A DNA stretch of 64,000 bases from Eunapius fragilis (GCA_963681505.1 OY811979.1:8850736-8914735); one strand, 5' to 3'. Numbered from the stretch's first letter, positions 33,535-45,210 are shown. The notes: generated by a model not told the origin, from the sequence alone. Translations and numbers: made by a program.

Positions 33535-34675
33535 GTTGTGCTGACAGTCTCCCAGATCATCATGTGGAGCAGAGATCTCACTGAGTGTCTGGTTGGCGAG
33601 GGAACCGTCTTGCAGAGGGTTAAAGAGGCAGAGCAGAGGTGCTTCCAAGTAAGGAATTAAAGTAGGTCAGTCTGACCAGACCTCCCCCATGCTAAAACCA
33701 GAACCTGAACAAGCTGGCTGAGCTGGTTTGTGGAGAGCTCCCCAAGCTGGTTAGATCCATCAAAGGAGCTCTCATCATGCACCCTTGAAGTCCATGCTAG
33801 GGTGCATGATGGCAGAAAAGGTGAGGTGAAGTGTGTCTTCACATGGTAGCAACTTTGTATAGCCACTGTCTAACTGTTGTAAACATGTACCTCGTGTGTG
33901 TGCTGGGGCTGGCCTCCAATTTTTATTTGCTTGCTGTTCTGTACCTTCTGAGTAATGATTATTTAAAAGAATCTGAATATGATTAAAACCATTGTGTCCT
34001 CAGCTGTCTGGTCCCCAGGACTTTGAGTGGGTCATGAATGTGCGCTACTACTGGGACCCAGCCATAGATGACTGCATTGTCAGGATGTCCAACTCCTCAC
34101 ATGTGTATGGCTATGAGTACCTGGGTGCCTCCCCCAGGCTTGTCATCACTCCCCGGACTGTAAGACATGCACACACACATCCACTGTACACAGCCATACA
34201 TTTTGACCACATGTACTGTAGAAAGCGCATGTGGGCAAAATACACTGGTACATGCATGTACACACGTGTAACAATGACATGCAATACATGTATGTGTACC
34301 TTCAACTGCACTTTCAAATTCATGTACTGTTATAGTCCTCAAGCATTTCATTGGACCTCTTGGCATGATTTGTATACAAGTTATATCACCATGGTTACAG
34401 GATCGCTGCTTCCTGTGCTTAATGGGAGCTCTGCAGCTTGATCTAGGGGGAGCCCCTGCTGGTACAGGGAAGACTGAGAGTGTGAAGGACTTGGCCAAGG
34501 CTCTAGCTAAGCAGTGTGTCGTCTTCAACTGCTCCGAGGATGTACTCTCTGTAACCACCATACCTCTATCACCCATACATGTATACTACCTCCCCCCTCC
34601 CTTGCCCCTCTCTGAGATGATGGGCAGGTTCTTCTCTGGTCTGGCCCAGGGGCGTGGTGCTGCTCACCATCAGAA
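33535..34675 (+). pseudogene. Axonemal dynein heavy chain, linker end and AAA1 exons (damaged)
   Basis: Exons 33535-33648 (VVLTVSQIIMWSRDLTECLV), 33702-33820 (LNKLAELVCGELPKLVRS, then a slip near 33775), 34004-34159 (FEWVMNVRYYWDPAIDDCIV and YGYEYLGASPRLVITP) and 34401-34541 ([20 protein letters not shown], then [17 protein letters not shown]). Together they match the junction of linker and first AAA module, the main ATPase of dynein heavy chains. The P-loop reads [12 protein letters not shown]. Dyneins normally have GPAGTGKT preceded by three more residues, so a 9-base deletion has removed the first P-loop glycine. The next exon (about 34617-34660, [11 protein letters not shown]) lacks the GLDYK that should precede it. 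Homology then ends. Together with 13441-16065 it is best read as the debris of one dynein gene. Confidence 0.78.
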
Positions 34676-34689
34676 ATGCTAAAGCGGCC

Positions 34690-34979
34690 AGGGTGTGTGG
34701 ACCATGTGCAGTTCCACTGATGCTTGTTGTTTTCGTTTTTGCGTCCATTTATTGTCTGTCACATAGGTATTGAAATGTAATGATTTGTATTGTCGGTTGG
34801 CATTCACAATCATGGTTGTGGCATTTTGGCAAGCCGATGTATTAGAGAAGGGGCGGATTACGAAGCACTATATACACGGCAAAGCCGCGTATAAACAGTG
34901 AATTCATTTAGCGAGGAGCTCAACCACAGGCGGGTTTGCTAAGTACACCAACAGTTTCTTCTGTACCAGGTGAAATAAT
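34690..34979. other. No gene seen
   Basis: Unremarkable sequence between the dynein remnant and the repeat boundary at about 34980. Confidence 0.5.
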
Positions 34980-35002
34980 TGGGGCAGTGCAAGAGAAAAC
35001 TG

Positions 35003-35150
35003 TGTAATGTAACGTGAGAGCGCCCGAGATAACTATGTCAAAACCTGATTTTAGTTGGATTCACTTGGCATAGCCAAATCACACGCAATTACAAAAAGTA
35101 CAATCAATCTCACGTGAGACACTATCACGTGCCTTAACTATTATATTACA
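35003..35150 (-). repeat. 3' LTR of element 2
   Basis: Begins TGTAATATAATAG and ends CATTACA on the element strand. A short polypurine tract (AAGGGGAAAAT) precedes it at 35151-35163. Confidence 0.92.
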
Positions 35151-35168
35151 ATTTTCCCCTTCAAAAGT

Positions 35169-36235
35169 TCAGATTCTGACATAGTCGTTGTATCGCTTCG
35201 GCTCTCTTACAGCTCTTCCACTTCTTGTTCTGTATTGAACTTCAGAACCATCACTTGGAACATTCATGTGCTCCTGCTGTAGTGGCTCGTCATTCGCATC
35301 ATGCACAACTGTGGTTTCTTCTGTGTCTTCACCTGTTTGGTTTTCTTGATCTGTGTTATGAGACTGTTCATTCACCTGTGCCTGTGATTCTTCTGAATAA
35401 TCACTGTACTCTGAGATGTTGTCTGCATCCTGCTGATGATGGGAGGTCTGCTGTAGGTGTCGTCTGTTTCTTCGATATGTTTTGCCTTCTGTGGTCGTAA
35501 CAATATATGATCGTGGTGTGTCAGCAATGTCTGTTATGGTGGCAGGACTCCAGTGTTTGTCAAGCTGTATATATACACTGTCCCCAATGTGTAGAGGTGC
35601 AAGTGATTTTGACCCTTTGTCATAGTATTTCTTTTGCTGTCTACTGTTCTTTTCTAAGATTGACTTGACATGTTCTGGGTTGATGACTTTGGGCTCCAAT
35701 TGTGCGGGTTTTACTGGTAGTGAGGTTTGAAGGCGACGACTCATAAGTAATTGAGCGGGTGATCCCAACTCCCCTATCGAGGTGTTCCGTAATTCTAGTA
35801 GGTTCAGGTACACATCTTGACCAGTGGCCAAAGATTTCTTCAGCATTCTCTTGATGATCTGCACAGATCTCTCTGCGAGTCCATTCGATTGCGGGTGTAG
35901 AGGACTAGTTGTAATGTGGTCAAAACCCCATTTTTCTGCAAACAGCTTGTATTCTCTGGAGCTAAATTGAGGACCATTATCTGTTCTAACTTTTTGGGGT
36001 ATGCCATGTCTTGCGAAGATTGATTTGGTGTGGGTGATGATAGTTTTACTGAGAGTGTCACTGAGCCGACTAAATTCAATAAACTTGGAGTAGTAGTCAA
36101 CAATCAACAAGTAGTCTGCTCCATTGAAGTGAAATAGATCGGATGCAATCATTTCCCATGGACCATGAGGAACTTGTTCTTGAAACATGGGTTCCTTGGC
36201 ATTGGATGCCTGAAATTCCCTGCATGTTTGACATT
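35169..36235 (-). CDS. Integrase of Ty3-type element 2
   Basis: The open frame extends from about 36235 and begins within the integrase zinc finger (HECQTCREFQ). The D,D-35-E catalytic core is complete (MIASDLFHFNGADYLLIVDY, VRTDNGPQF, QSNGLAERSVQIIKRM). A C-terminal SH3-like strand (GDSVYIQLDKHWSPATI) and an acidic, Gln-rich tail follow. The N-terminal HH of the zinc finger, RNase H and reverse transcriptase were removed by deletion. An in-frame TAA lies just upstream of the joint, so integrase has lost its polyprotein context. It belongs to the K02A2.6-like branch of metazoan Ty3 elements by overall look (inference). It would be about 339 aa from the first ATG at 36188. Confidence 0.88.
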
Positions 36236-37432
36236 CATGACAACTTTAACCAAATTTAGTTCTTGTGATGCATTGAGTCCAAGAATTGGGTTTTGAGATG
36301 TGTCTGCCACAAAAAATTCTAACTGATGCCCACCAACTGGAAGAGTGCATTCGCCAACTGTCTTCAATGAGTCGCCAGTGTACCCAAATAACTTCACTCT
36401 TGATTTTACCAATCTGGGTTTACGATGCATCAGGTTGTACTCACTCAGCGGCATGACGTTCACTTGAGAGCCGGTGTCAATTTTGAATTTGATCACTCTG
36501 TCTTGAACTCTGAAAGATGCAAAGCATTCGTTAACACCCATTTCTACAGTCTGCTTTGCGTTCAAAGTTCCTACTACAAGCTCATCTGCATCACTGTGCT
36601 CTTCTTCCTCTTCTTTTTGTGTCAATGTTGATACTCCTTTGCTTGACCTGCAGTACCTGGCAAAATGATTAAATTTGTGGCACTTATTACAACGCTTGCC
36701 GAAAGCAGGGCATATGTCTCTTTTGTGCTGATATCCACAATTTCGACAGATAGAGGTTGGATGTTGATTTGAGATTGGTTTGACAGCACCTGCCTCCTCA
36801 TTCGGTAGTGAACCATGAGACACTGTTGGTTGACGCTTTGGACGAGGATTTATTGCATGAACCAACGACAAATCTGCTGAAACTTCCTCGCTGATGCATT
36901 TCAACTGTGTCTTTGATTGTTCTTCAGCCCTACAGAGGTCTATGGCTTTATCTAAGGTGAGATCACGCTCCCGTAGCAGCCTTTCTTTGATCTTTTCTGA
37001 TGAGACACCACAAACGATTCGGTCCCTGATGAGCTCCTCTTCCAATGTTCCAAACGCACAATTCCTGGTCATCAGTTTCAGTGCAGTGACGTATTGATCA
37101 ATGGATTCACCTTCTTGCTGTGACCTTGTGTTAAACCTGTATCGCTCAACTGTTACATTTTGCTTCGGTTTACAATACCCTTCGAATTTTTGGAATAGGA
37201 TGCTTATCTTGTTTTTGTCTTGATCTGAAACGTTGAACGTGTTGTAAATGTCTCTCCCTGCTGGACCAATAATGTAGAGGAAAGCACTGCACTGTTCTCG
37301 TTCAGTTTTCCCAGTCATGGCCAAAGTGAGAAAAAGTTCCATCGATTGGCGCCATTTCCTCCACGTTTCGGCTACAGACGTTCCGTCACTCGACGCGAAG
37401 TCCATTTCAGGCGGTGGCTTTATGTGCTCCAT
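36149..37432 (-). CDS. gag: Gag-protease of Ty3-type element 2
   Basis: 427 aa from the ATG at 37432 (MEHIKPPPEMDF), just inside the primer site. The first two thirds are a gag capsid-like region (TWRKWRQSMELFLTLAMTGK). Two zinc knuckles follow (CRNCGYQHKRDIC and CNKCHKFNHFARYC) and then an aspartic protease (FKIDTGSQVNVMP ... ILGLNASQELNLV). The last about 25 residues are out-of-frame integrase sequence created by the deletion joint, so the protein ends in a foreign tail. It overlaps the integrase frame by about 80 bases. Confidence 0.88.
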   Translation of the reverse strand: MEHIKPPPEMDFASSDGTSVAETWRKWRQSMELFLTLAMTGKTEREQCSAFLYIIGPAGRDIYNTFNVSDQDKNKISILFQKFEGYCKPKQNVTVERYRFNTRSQQEGESIDQYVTALKLMTRNCAFGTLEEELIRDRIVCGVSSEKIKERLLRERDLTLDKAIDLCRAEEQSKTQLKCISEEVSADLSLVHAINPRPKRQPTVSHGSLPNEEAGAVKPISNQHPTSICRNCGYQHKRDICPAFGKRCNKCHKFNHFARYCRSSKGVSTLTQKEEEEEHSDADELVVGTLNAKQTVEMGVNECFASFRVQDRVIKFKIDTGSQVNVMPLSEYNLMHRKPRLVKSRVKLFGYTGDSLKTVGECTLPVGGHQLEFFVADTSQNPILGLNASQELNLVKVVMNVKHAGNFRHPMPRNPCFKNKFLMVHGK

Positions 37433-37442
37433 TTTAGAAGCT

Positions 37443-37457
37443 CCACTTCTGACACCA
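37443..37457 (-). promoter_or_regulatory. Primer-binding site, tRNA-Leu type
   Basis: TGGTGTCAGAAGTGG directly adjoins the 5' LTR on the element strand. From known tRNA sequence it complements the CCA end of a metazoan tRNA-Leu (CAA type) over 15 bases. Confidence 0.75.
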
Positions 37458-37605
37458 TGTAATGTAACGTGAGAGCGCCCGAGATAACTATGTCAAAACC
37501 TGATTTTAGTTGGATTCACTTGGCATAGCCAAATCACACGCAATTACAAAAAGTACAATCAATCTCACGTGAGACACTATCACGTGCCTTAACTATTATA
37601 TTACA
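37458..37605 (-). repeat. 5' LTR of element 2
   Basis: 148 bp, the partner of 35003-35150, followed by the target duplication aactg at 37606-37610. Confidence 0.92.
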
Positions 37606-38120
37606 AACTGGGCTTATGTGATTTTTAACATTTCTTCAATTCATCTTGCAGTATCTTTGCGACCTTTAATGCTCTGTCCTTCAAACTTACTACATATATT
37701 ACCGGACCATTTTACTACTGCATTTTGTTGTCGAATGTTTTTTATTTACTCTCCCTGGGGGGTCCTCATGATTAAACAACCAGAACAGTTAGATTTCAAT
37801 GGATCTCGATGAAAGAATGCCTTTTCGCGTTCAAATTTGCACCACATTTACAACACTGCACCCGCTATTTTTTCCGCCTTTTCGTTTGAGATGTGATGAG
37901 TGGTTACAAAACAGCGGCGTTTGAAAGTTGTCGTTCATTTGTCTTCCGATTGCTCCGCCATTGTGCGTCATTGCTATTTTAACCCCGTGACTACGAGACA
38001 CTGCCCATCAAGTGCCCCACCCTCCCTCGAATAGATAGCCCAGGCCATCCGGAGGTGGACCTGACATTTTGCAAGTTGCTTGTCACGTGAGTATCACTTG
38101 GTTCACCGGTCTGCGTTTCC

Positions 38121-38465
38121 CACAGGAAAAAGTTTCAAAATCCCAGCCTTGGGTTTTTAAAAGCCATCCTGGAATTGAGCGTCTAGTATGGGAATATCGC
38201 AAAAACCATCCTGGGATTTGGCGTCCAGGGTGGGTATAGCTTAAAAACAATACTGGGTTTGTCGAACAAAAACCATGTTGAAGGAATGAATAAAAATGAG
38301 CTCAACACGGTTTTGTTCGACAAACCCAGCATGGTTTTTAAGCTATACCCACCCTGGACGCCAAATCCCAGGATGGTTTTTTGCGATATTCCCATGCTAG
38401 ACGCTCAATTCCAGGATGACTTCTTGTTAAAAAACAAAAAACCCAAGGCTGGGATTTTCCCTGTG
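38121..38465. mobile_element. Foldback element with CACAG ends, second copy
   Basis: 345-bp palindrome related to 18751-19112, flanked by TCC on both sides (38118-38120, 38466-38468), the same target triplet read from the other strand. The unfilled site is in copy C (about 41535). Confidence 0.87.
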
Positions 38466-38776
38466 TCCATCAGTTGCGTAAACGAGTTGGGAGTTTACGG
38501 TGGCGCGTGGCGACATGAAAGCCTTGAATTGATCGAGCTACGTGATCCAAAGGCTAAGATAACGTGCGTAAGCTCAAACCCTTTTGCAATCACGTATTGT
38601 AGTTGAGCTTGTATGTTTTTTCATTTCTACTAGGGTGATTCGTTTTTTTTTTTTTTTTTTTTTTTCTCGGACACAGGCCACACGTGCTGTCGCTCGTGTA
38701 TTTGTGACTGAGATATAATTGCTACACGTCATCCTACTTAAACTGACCGGTGCAGCGTTTGTGTTTACTGCAACTG

Positions 38777-39054
38777 CAGGGGCCGATACAGAACTTTCCA
38801 AAAGGGGGGGTTGAGACCCACGATACCAAAAGCAGGGTGTCACTGTGTGTGTGTGTGGGGGGTGGGGTGGTGGGGGGTGTCACCGTGTGTACTGTCCGCT
38901 TCAGGCCCGATACAAAAAGCGGGGGGGGGGGGGGGGGGGGGGGGCTGCTTAGAAGAAGAGGGGGAGGTACCTTATATGAAAGGGGGATGAAAGGGGGGGT
39001 TGCAACCCCCAACCCCCCCCCCCCCCCCCCCCCCCACCCCTGTATCCACCTCTG
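38777..39054. mobile_element. G-run hAT-like MITE in copy B
   Basis: 278 bp from CAGGGGCCGATACAGAAC to TGTATCCACCTCTG. The flanking 8-mers tgcaactg and tgcaaggt, and the empty site tgcaatgt in copies A and C, support an 8-bp duplication and hence a hAT origin. It contains (GT)n, a G run of over 20 and a C run of over 20. Confidence 0.82.
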
Positions 39055-39659
39055 TGCAAGGTATACATGAAAACGATTTGGAATGGTACGTTACCCTAGT
39101 AGTGTACACCCATGCCAGTTATAATCCGGTATTATGGAGACTGTTGCCTGTGAGCAGCAAAGTGATGACCAATCCGTTTACACCACTGATCAGTGATGGC
39201 ATAATATACACTATGCCAGTATTATATGGCCACAATGGTGCTGTTGACAATACTCAGACCCCCAAAATTTATGCCTTCAACACATTGGAAATCTTGTACA
39301 CACAATTGTCTGTATGATGTGTGTACATTGACTACGTAGTTCGTCACTACAAGTCACACACAAAATAACTGTGCACACACACTCCCACACAAAAAATATC
39401 ACAGTTCTTGGGGTAAGCAGTATGTAGTGTGTCCCTTCATATGGCTTGCTTGCATTCAGACTTCATACCACTCGGGTATACTTGCTCCTATTAGATGCAC
39501 TTGTATGTGTTGGGTCATCCTGTTCAGTCAAAGAACCTGTGTATGCATGTGAGAGCGTACACGTACATGTATGGATGTGAGTGTACCTGTGGTGCGCATA
39601 TGTGTGCATGTGTGTATGTGTGTGTGCATGAATGTATGCGTGTGCATTTGTGTGTGCAA

Positions 39660-39830
39660 GTGTGTATGTGTGTGGGGGTGGGGGGGGGGGGGGGGGGGAT
39701 ATTTTCTGTTTCTGCTGGAGGGGGACAGAACCTGCTAGTGTATTGTGTCCTCGGGGGACATGATTTGTAAGCCGGTTATGTGCAGATTCTACTTGCAGAT
39801 TTTGTCCAGGGGAACAATTTCAGTGCACAA
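39660..39830. repeat. G run and GGGGGACA repeat
   Basis: A run of 17 G, then units of gagggggacagaacctgc and cgggggacatgat related to 2905-3030. Confidence 0.6.
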
Positions 39831-39979
39831 TCAGTGCACAATGTTGTTGCATAGCTGATAGAATACAATGAGCCAATAGGTGTAGTGTTCTGACTGAAAT
39901 TGGATTATGTAGTAGTCCATACAATTGTGGTTTGATACAAAACACCAATCCAACAGCCACTGGTACTGCCAAACTACTA

Positions 39980-40221
39980 CAGTGCTACTTGTACAGGCCA
40001 AGCTTGTACTCATGTGTTTGTCAGTGGTTGATATGGGGATGGGGTAGATGTGACTTTGGAGCATACAGCATTCTATGGTTGCCTTTGTACATAAATTCAT
40101 AGTGCATTGTATGCTCGAGGTCAGCAACCTGCCCACAGTCAGCCCCCTTTCACTAATGCAACAGAACATCTTGACCTGGATACTAAAATCCAAACTAATG
40201 TGGCCTGTACAAGTAGCACTG
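39980..40221. mobile_element. Possible MITE with 21-bp perfect ends
   Basis: A perfect 21-bp inverted pair starting cagtgctacttgtacaggcc encloses 200 bases in the spacer of the large palindrome. No target duplication is seen. Confidence 0.45.
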
Positions 40222-40257
40222 TTGTAAGAGCTCTATGAAATCAAGTTTGGTAGCACC

Positions 40258-42067
40258 AGTGGCCAATGGATTGGTGCTTTGTATCAAACTTGGACTACTA
40301 CATAATGTCACAGCACTACACACCATTCCCTGTTGGCTCATTGTATTTTTAATTACATGCACACATAAACAAAAGCAAACATACACACACATGCATGCAT
40401 GCACATGTACACTCACATGCATACACAGGTTCTTTGAACGGATGGGAAAAAGGAGAACATTTTATGAAAGAGGGAGACATTTATTTCGCTTGTGGACATT
40501 TTGTCTGGGGATGGGATCTGCTATGATACCAGTATGAGCATGGCATGGGACTTAGAATTGGATGTCTCCCAGCAACAGTAGAAGTTTTTGAGACTGGTTC
40601 CTTAACTCTTTACAGGGATAGAACAACAGGCTAAGGTTTTGTGGTCTGTGTAGTGTCCTGCATGTGAATGTAAGCGATGTGCCTTTACCATGACTGCATG
40701 CATACCTGTGTGATACTACTCGTTTAGGTGTGCTTAGCTTGTATAGATGTTGTGACCATCTATTAATGTAATGAGCCACAGTTGCAGACACAGGCAACAC
40801 ATACAAGTGCATCTAATAGGAGCAAGTATACCCGAGTGGTATGAAGTCTGAATGCAAGCAAGCCATATGAAGGGACACACTGCATACTGCTTACCCCAAG
40901 AACTGTGATATTTTTGTGTGGGAGTGTGTGCGCACAGTTATTTTGTGTGTGACTTGTAGTGAGGAACTACGCAGTCAATGTACACATCATACAGACAATT
41001 GTGTGTACAAGATTTCCAATGTGTTGAAGGCATAAATTTTGGGGGTCTGAGTATTGTCAACAGCACCATTGTGGCCATATAATACTGGCATAGTGTATGT
41101 TATGCCATCAGTGGTGTAAACGGATTGGTCATCGCTTTGCTGCTCACAGGCAACAGTCTCCATAATACCGGATTTTAAACTGGCATGGGTGTAAACTACT
41201 AGGATAACGTACTATTCCAAATCGTCTTCATGTATACATTGCAGTGAACACAAACGTTGCGCCGGTCGAGTTTAAGTAGGATGACGTGTAGCGATTATAT
41301 CTCAGTCACAAACACACGAGCGACAGCACGTGTGGCCTGTGTCCGAGAAAAAAAAAAATCGAATTACACTCGTAGAAATGAACGAACATACAAGCTCAAC
41401 TACAATACGTGATTGCAAAAGGGTTTGAGCTTACGTACGTTATCTTAGCCTTAGGATCACGTAGGCTCGATCAATTCGACGTTTTCATGTCGCCACGCGC
41501 CACCGTAAACTCCCAACTCGTTTACGCAACTGAAGGAGACGCAGACAGGTGTAACCTAGTAATGCTCACGTGACAAACAACTTGCAAAATGTCAGGTCCA
41601 CCTCCGGATGGCCTGGGCTATCTATTCGAGGGAGGGTGGGGCACTTGATGGGCAGTGTCTCGTAGTCACGGGGTTAAAATAGCAATGACGGCACAATGGC
41701 GGAGCAATCGGAAGACAAATGAACGACAACTTTCAAACGCCGCTGTTTTGTAACCGCTCATCACATCTCAAACGAAAAGGCGGAAAAAATAGCGGGTGCA
41801 GTGTTGTAAATGTGGTGCAAATTTGAACGCGAAAAGGCATTCTTTCATCGAGATCCATTGAAATCTAACTGTTCTGGTTGTTTAATCATGAGGACCCCCC
41901 AGGGAGTAAATAAAAAACATTCGACAACAAAATGCAGTAGTAAAATGGTCCGGTAATATATGTAGTAAGTTTGAAGGACAGAGCTTTAAAGGTCGCAAAG
42001 ATACTGCAAGATGAATTGAAGAAATGTTAAAAATCACATAAGCCCAGTTTTCTCTTGCACTGCCCCA
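40258..42067 (+). repeat. Large dispersed repeat, copy C
   Basis: Direct counterpart of copy A (17466-19645) without any nested insertion, ending at ctcttgcactgcccca. It serves as the empty-site reference for three transposons in copies A and B. Confidence 0.87.
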
Positions 42068-43247
42068 TATACTGTACCAGTTTTATGCATAAGTTTACCA
42101 GGACGTGTCCGTTTGGAATGGCAGATTACAACGTTGTTGAAAGAAGACTAGTCAGGATCCACACATACAATGAAGGTGCGAACACCGGGAACAAACTCAT
42201 CGACAACCCGCGCGGAAAAGGACGAAAAAAAAGGCGGGCATGTCGGTTTTTGATGTACCTACACCAATCTTATCACTGCACTCAAACCAAGCACATGCCG
42301 GCTCACGCTCGTCGCATGCAATACCGATACTCATAGGTGCTTGCATCTCGGTTTCGGAAGGTCCTATGATGTTCAACTAACCGATATCGTAGAACCTATT
42401 CAGACACATGCAGCACAGTGAGGTCTAAGCTTTCATGAAATGAATCTGAAGCTAAAATAAGCCGTCTACCTGTACCCACTGTGCGCTGTCGTGGGAACGA
42501 TGTTCCAGGTCAATTCGTATATTTTAGGGGGCGTCTTCAAACTATTTTGGAAAAGATAACGTCATTGTGATGTTTCATTCCCCCGCCCCTCCCCCCCCTC
42601 CTCCCTAACGTCATTGATATCGGAGTCCGGACGCCATTTTTTTGGTCAAAACGTCACGAGCCTGGCCCAACGTCAAAATGGCGCTAGCTTTTCCATAATA
42701 GTTAGGAGACGCCCCCTTACGTACAAATAGAAATTTCTGGCTCTCGTAGTGATGACCTCCTAATCAACCCATGGAGGGGCTGGATACGAGTCTAAGTGCT
42801 ATGAATAAATTACATTGTGTAAACAATCACTGGGTTGATTTTTAATAGGAATATAGCGTATGTTTTGAACGGAATCCAATATCGGAATTCTGTCTCGTAC
42901 AAAAGATGGATCCAAATGCTAAGATCTCCCTGAATTTTTAAAATAGAAATTTGCGACGTACAAAGTTAGATATATATATTTTTGTGATTTTCTATCTTTC
43001 AGGTATGCTTTAAAGATATCTACCTGCTTATAAATTATGCAAAAGTTAATTTTCTATATACATATACGACATCATTTAGATTCCATAATAAAAAGTTGCA
43101 AAGATGCTCCAGAGTCAAGATATAGCAACTGCATTTCGAACTTTCATTATTATTTTTCATCCAAAAAAGAATCAAACAAATACATCACAACGCATACCTC
43201 TCCAGTGTAGAAAAAAATTGAGCGTTTTTGGGACTTCCTACCTTAAG
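42068..43247. other. No firm gene; one MITE
   Basis: An open frame at 42117-42336 (MADYNVVERRLVRIHTYNEG) directly after repeat C looks mildly protein-like but has no recognised domain. The rest is AT-rich. Confidence 0.4.
42536..42717. mobile_element. MITE with AGGGGGCGTCT ends
   Basis: 182 bp with about 30-bp inverted ends (AGGGGGCGTCTTCAAACTAT against AGGGGGCGTCTCCTAACTAT). The target duplication is not clear. Confidence 0.7.
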
Positions 43248-45210
43248 TACTGGTCCATGTATATTTCGGCCATTTCAAATTCTCAGTTATCAAATACTTA
43301 GAACACGATTATTTTGCCTCGTAGTCTAATTATTCATTTTCATTCCGTCATAAATTTTATGTGTACCTGCGTGTTCTAAATATTGGTCTGTGCGCTAGCG
43401 TACAATAATATTGTAATTTTCAAATGTTCAATTTTTGGCCAAAATCATGCAAAAGTGAGATTAAATCATAACTGAACGGAGGATGGAGTAATGGATGTCT
43501 CAGAACCAGAACGTGCCACGAGTGCACTCACCACGCCCTCTTCACGTACACGCCTACTACTTTACTCGTCGGAGAAGATGTACCGTATGTGCGCATAGAT
43601 AGTATAATACTATCTATGATGTGCGCATGCATGCATGTACATGTAGTAGTGCATTTAGTCAATGATCACTATCCCTCTTCACATTATAAGTACCGCATCA
43701 CCACGACAACTCTCATACTTCCCGTAGAACGAAGGCCATTCATACTGGTCAGTACATAGTGCATTTAGTCAGCAGCCTGCTCCCTCCCTTCCTTCCCCGT
43801 TCCCTCCCTTTGCTCCTCCCTCCTCGTCCCCCTCCCTCCCTTATTGTGTTCAGTGTTTCCAGTCAGCATTTTTAGAAAAAGCATGCACCCCTAATGATTA
43901 GAATATCACACATGTTGTTTATTAATAGTGACCTAATGGAGCTGGGTACGTTTCTCTATACACAGGACAAGAGAGCAGACGTGGTATCAAGAGTAGCATT
44001 TGCAGAACCGATGTCTGCTTTTATAAAATGTTTTTATAAAATGTCACAGTTGCGGTTTCCCTTTTTATTTACATGTTTGTTGCTTGGTATGCAACATTGA
44101 ATTTTTATATGCAAGCTTGATCGGAACCGTTTGTCATCAAATGCGTTGGGTTTCCTATAGTGTTGATAGTACTTAAGGCCTTTTGCTGATTGCATTCGAA
44201 TACCGCAGCAATTGCTGATGCCAAGTTTCAAATCATAATCTATCATGCATCCATGCATGACGCCTATATCTGTGTTTGGACAGGTGCGGGCAGTAGCTCA
44301 CTGTGCATCAGTGAAACATGCATACACACACACAGGTATCCAGCGTATGGCTGCAAGTAGTCATACTTATATCAGTTTCAACACGTACAGTGGCACATGC
44401 ATCAGTCATAATGAAACTTGTTTATGTTGTACATGCACGCTGAGAGCCTTTCATTACAACAAATTAAATCTTGTTCAACACATTGGACAACAATCCAACT
44501 ACACATGTTCACAAATGTTCATATTTCTTCGAATGATGATAGCTCAGTGAACCATATACCAATGAGAAGGTCACATTGGAGTCTATAGAGGGGTAGAAAG
44601 GAATAGAGTAAATAAAAGGCCTCGTAGAAGGTACAGACCACCTGTGTCACGCACATACACAAGCGTTAATTGACCCATGTATTTAATGGATTAACTTAGT
44701 CCCATGAGAAGGGTGGGATGTGTGTGGGGAGGAGGATGGATGACATATGCAGACTATAATGTCATGCAAAAAATGTTGTGTGAGAACTTGATTATTTACT
44801 CAGTTCAGTCAAAGCCCTGTATGTAATTTGGGCATCCATGCATGTATTAAGCTAAACCTCAATGACCTAGCTTTATTTAATTCCTTCATTATAACATAAA
44901 GCTATGAGTTTGTAATTTACATGTAATATCAGCAGTGTTTTGTGCAGATAAATAAATGTTGATCTGCAGGAAATAATCACTTTACATTATAACTTGATGA
45001 AAATATGATGCAAATTCACTGGACAACAGCATTACTATTAGTTGTCTATTAAGGATTGGCTATAGAAGCAGACAGTTCTTCATTGAGCCTAATATTTAAG
45101 ACAGCTTTTAAACATGTTGCAATCATTTTTGCAGACAGTATGAAAAACTGGAGAAAGGGCTGCTGAAACCTTATCATGCATAGTCCAGTGAACTTTTCCA
45201 GCCAGTGGAT

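Larger units (their letters stand above)
35003..37605 (-). mobile_element. Ty3-type retrotransposon 2, internally deleted
   Basis: 2.6 kb, transcribed on the minus strand, with two 148-bp LTRs (35003-35150, 37458-37605) that I read as essentially identical, and a clean 5-bp duplication aactg on both sides. It encodes gag-protease and then, in another frame, integrase; reverse transcriptase and RNase H are absent. The deletion joint is near 36240. The empty site is visible in copies A and C of the host repeat. The element could move only with help from an intact relative. Confidence 0.93.
34980..39560 (-). repeat. Large dispersed repeat, copy B (inverted)
   Basis: Reverse-complement copy of 40258-42067. 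It begins at tggggcagtgcaagagaaaa (about 34980), is interrupted by the second retrotransposon (35003-37605), and resumes at aactgggcttatgtg (37606). It carries two further insertions (38121-38465 and 38777-39054) and lacks about 340 bases relative to copy C near 39514. It pairs with copy C to form a large imperfect palindrome whose spacer is about 39560-40258. Confidence 0.85.
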
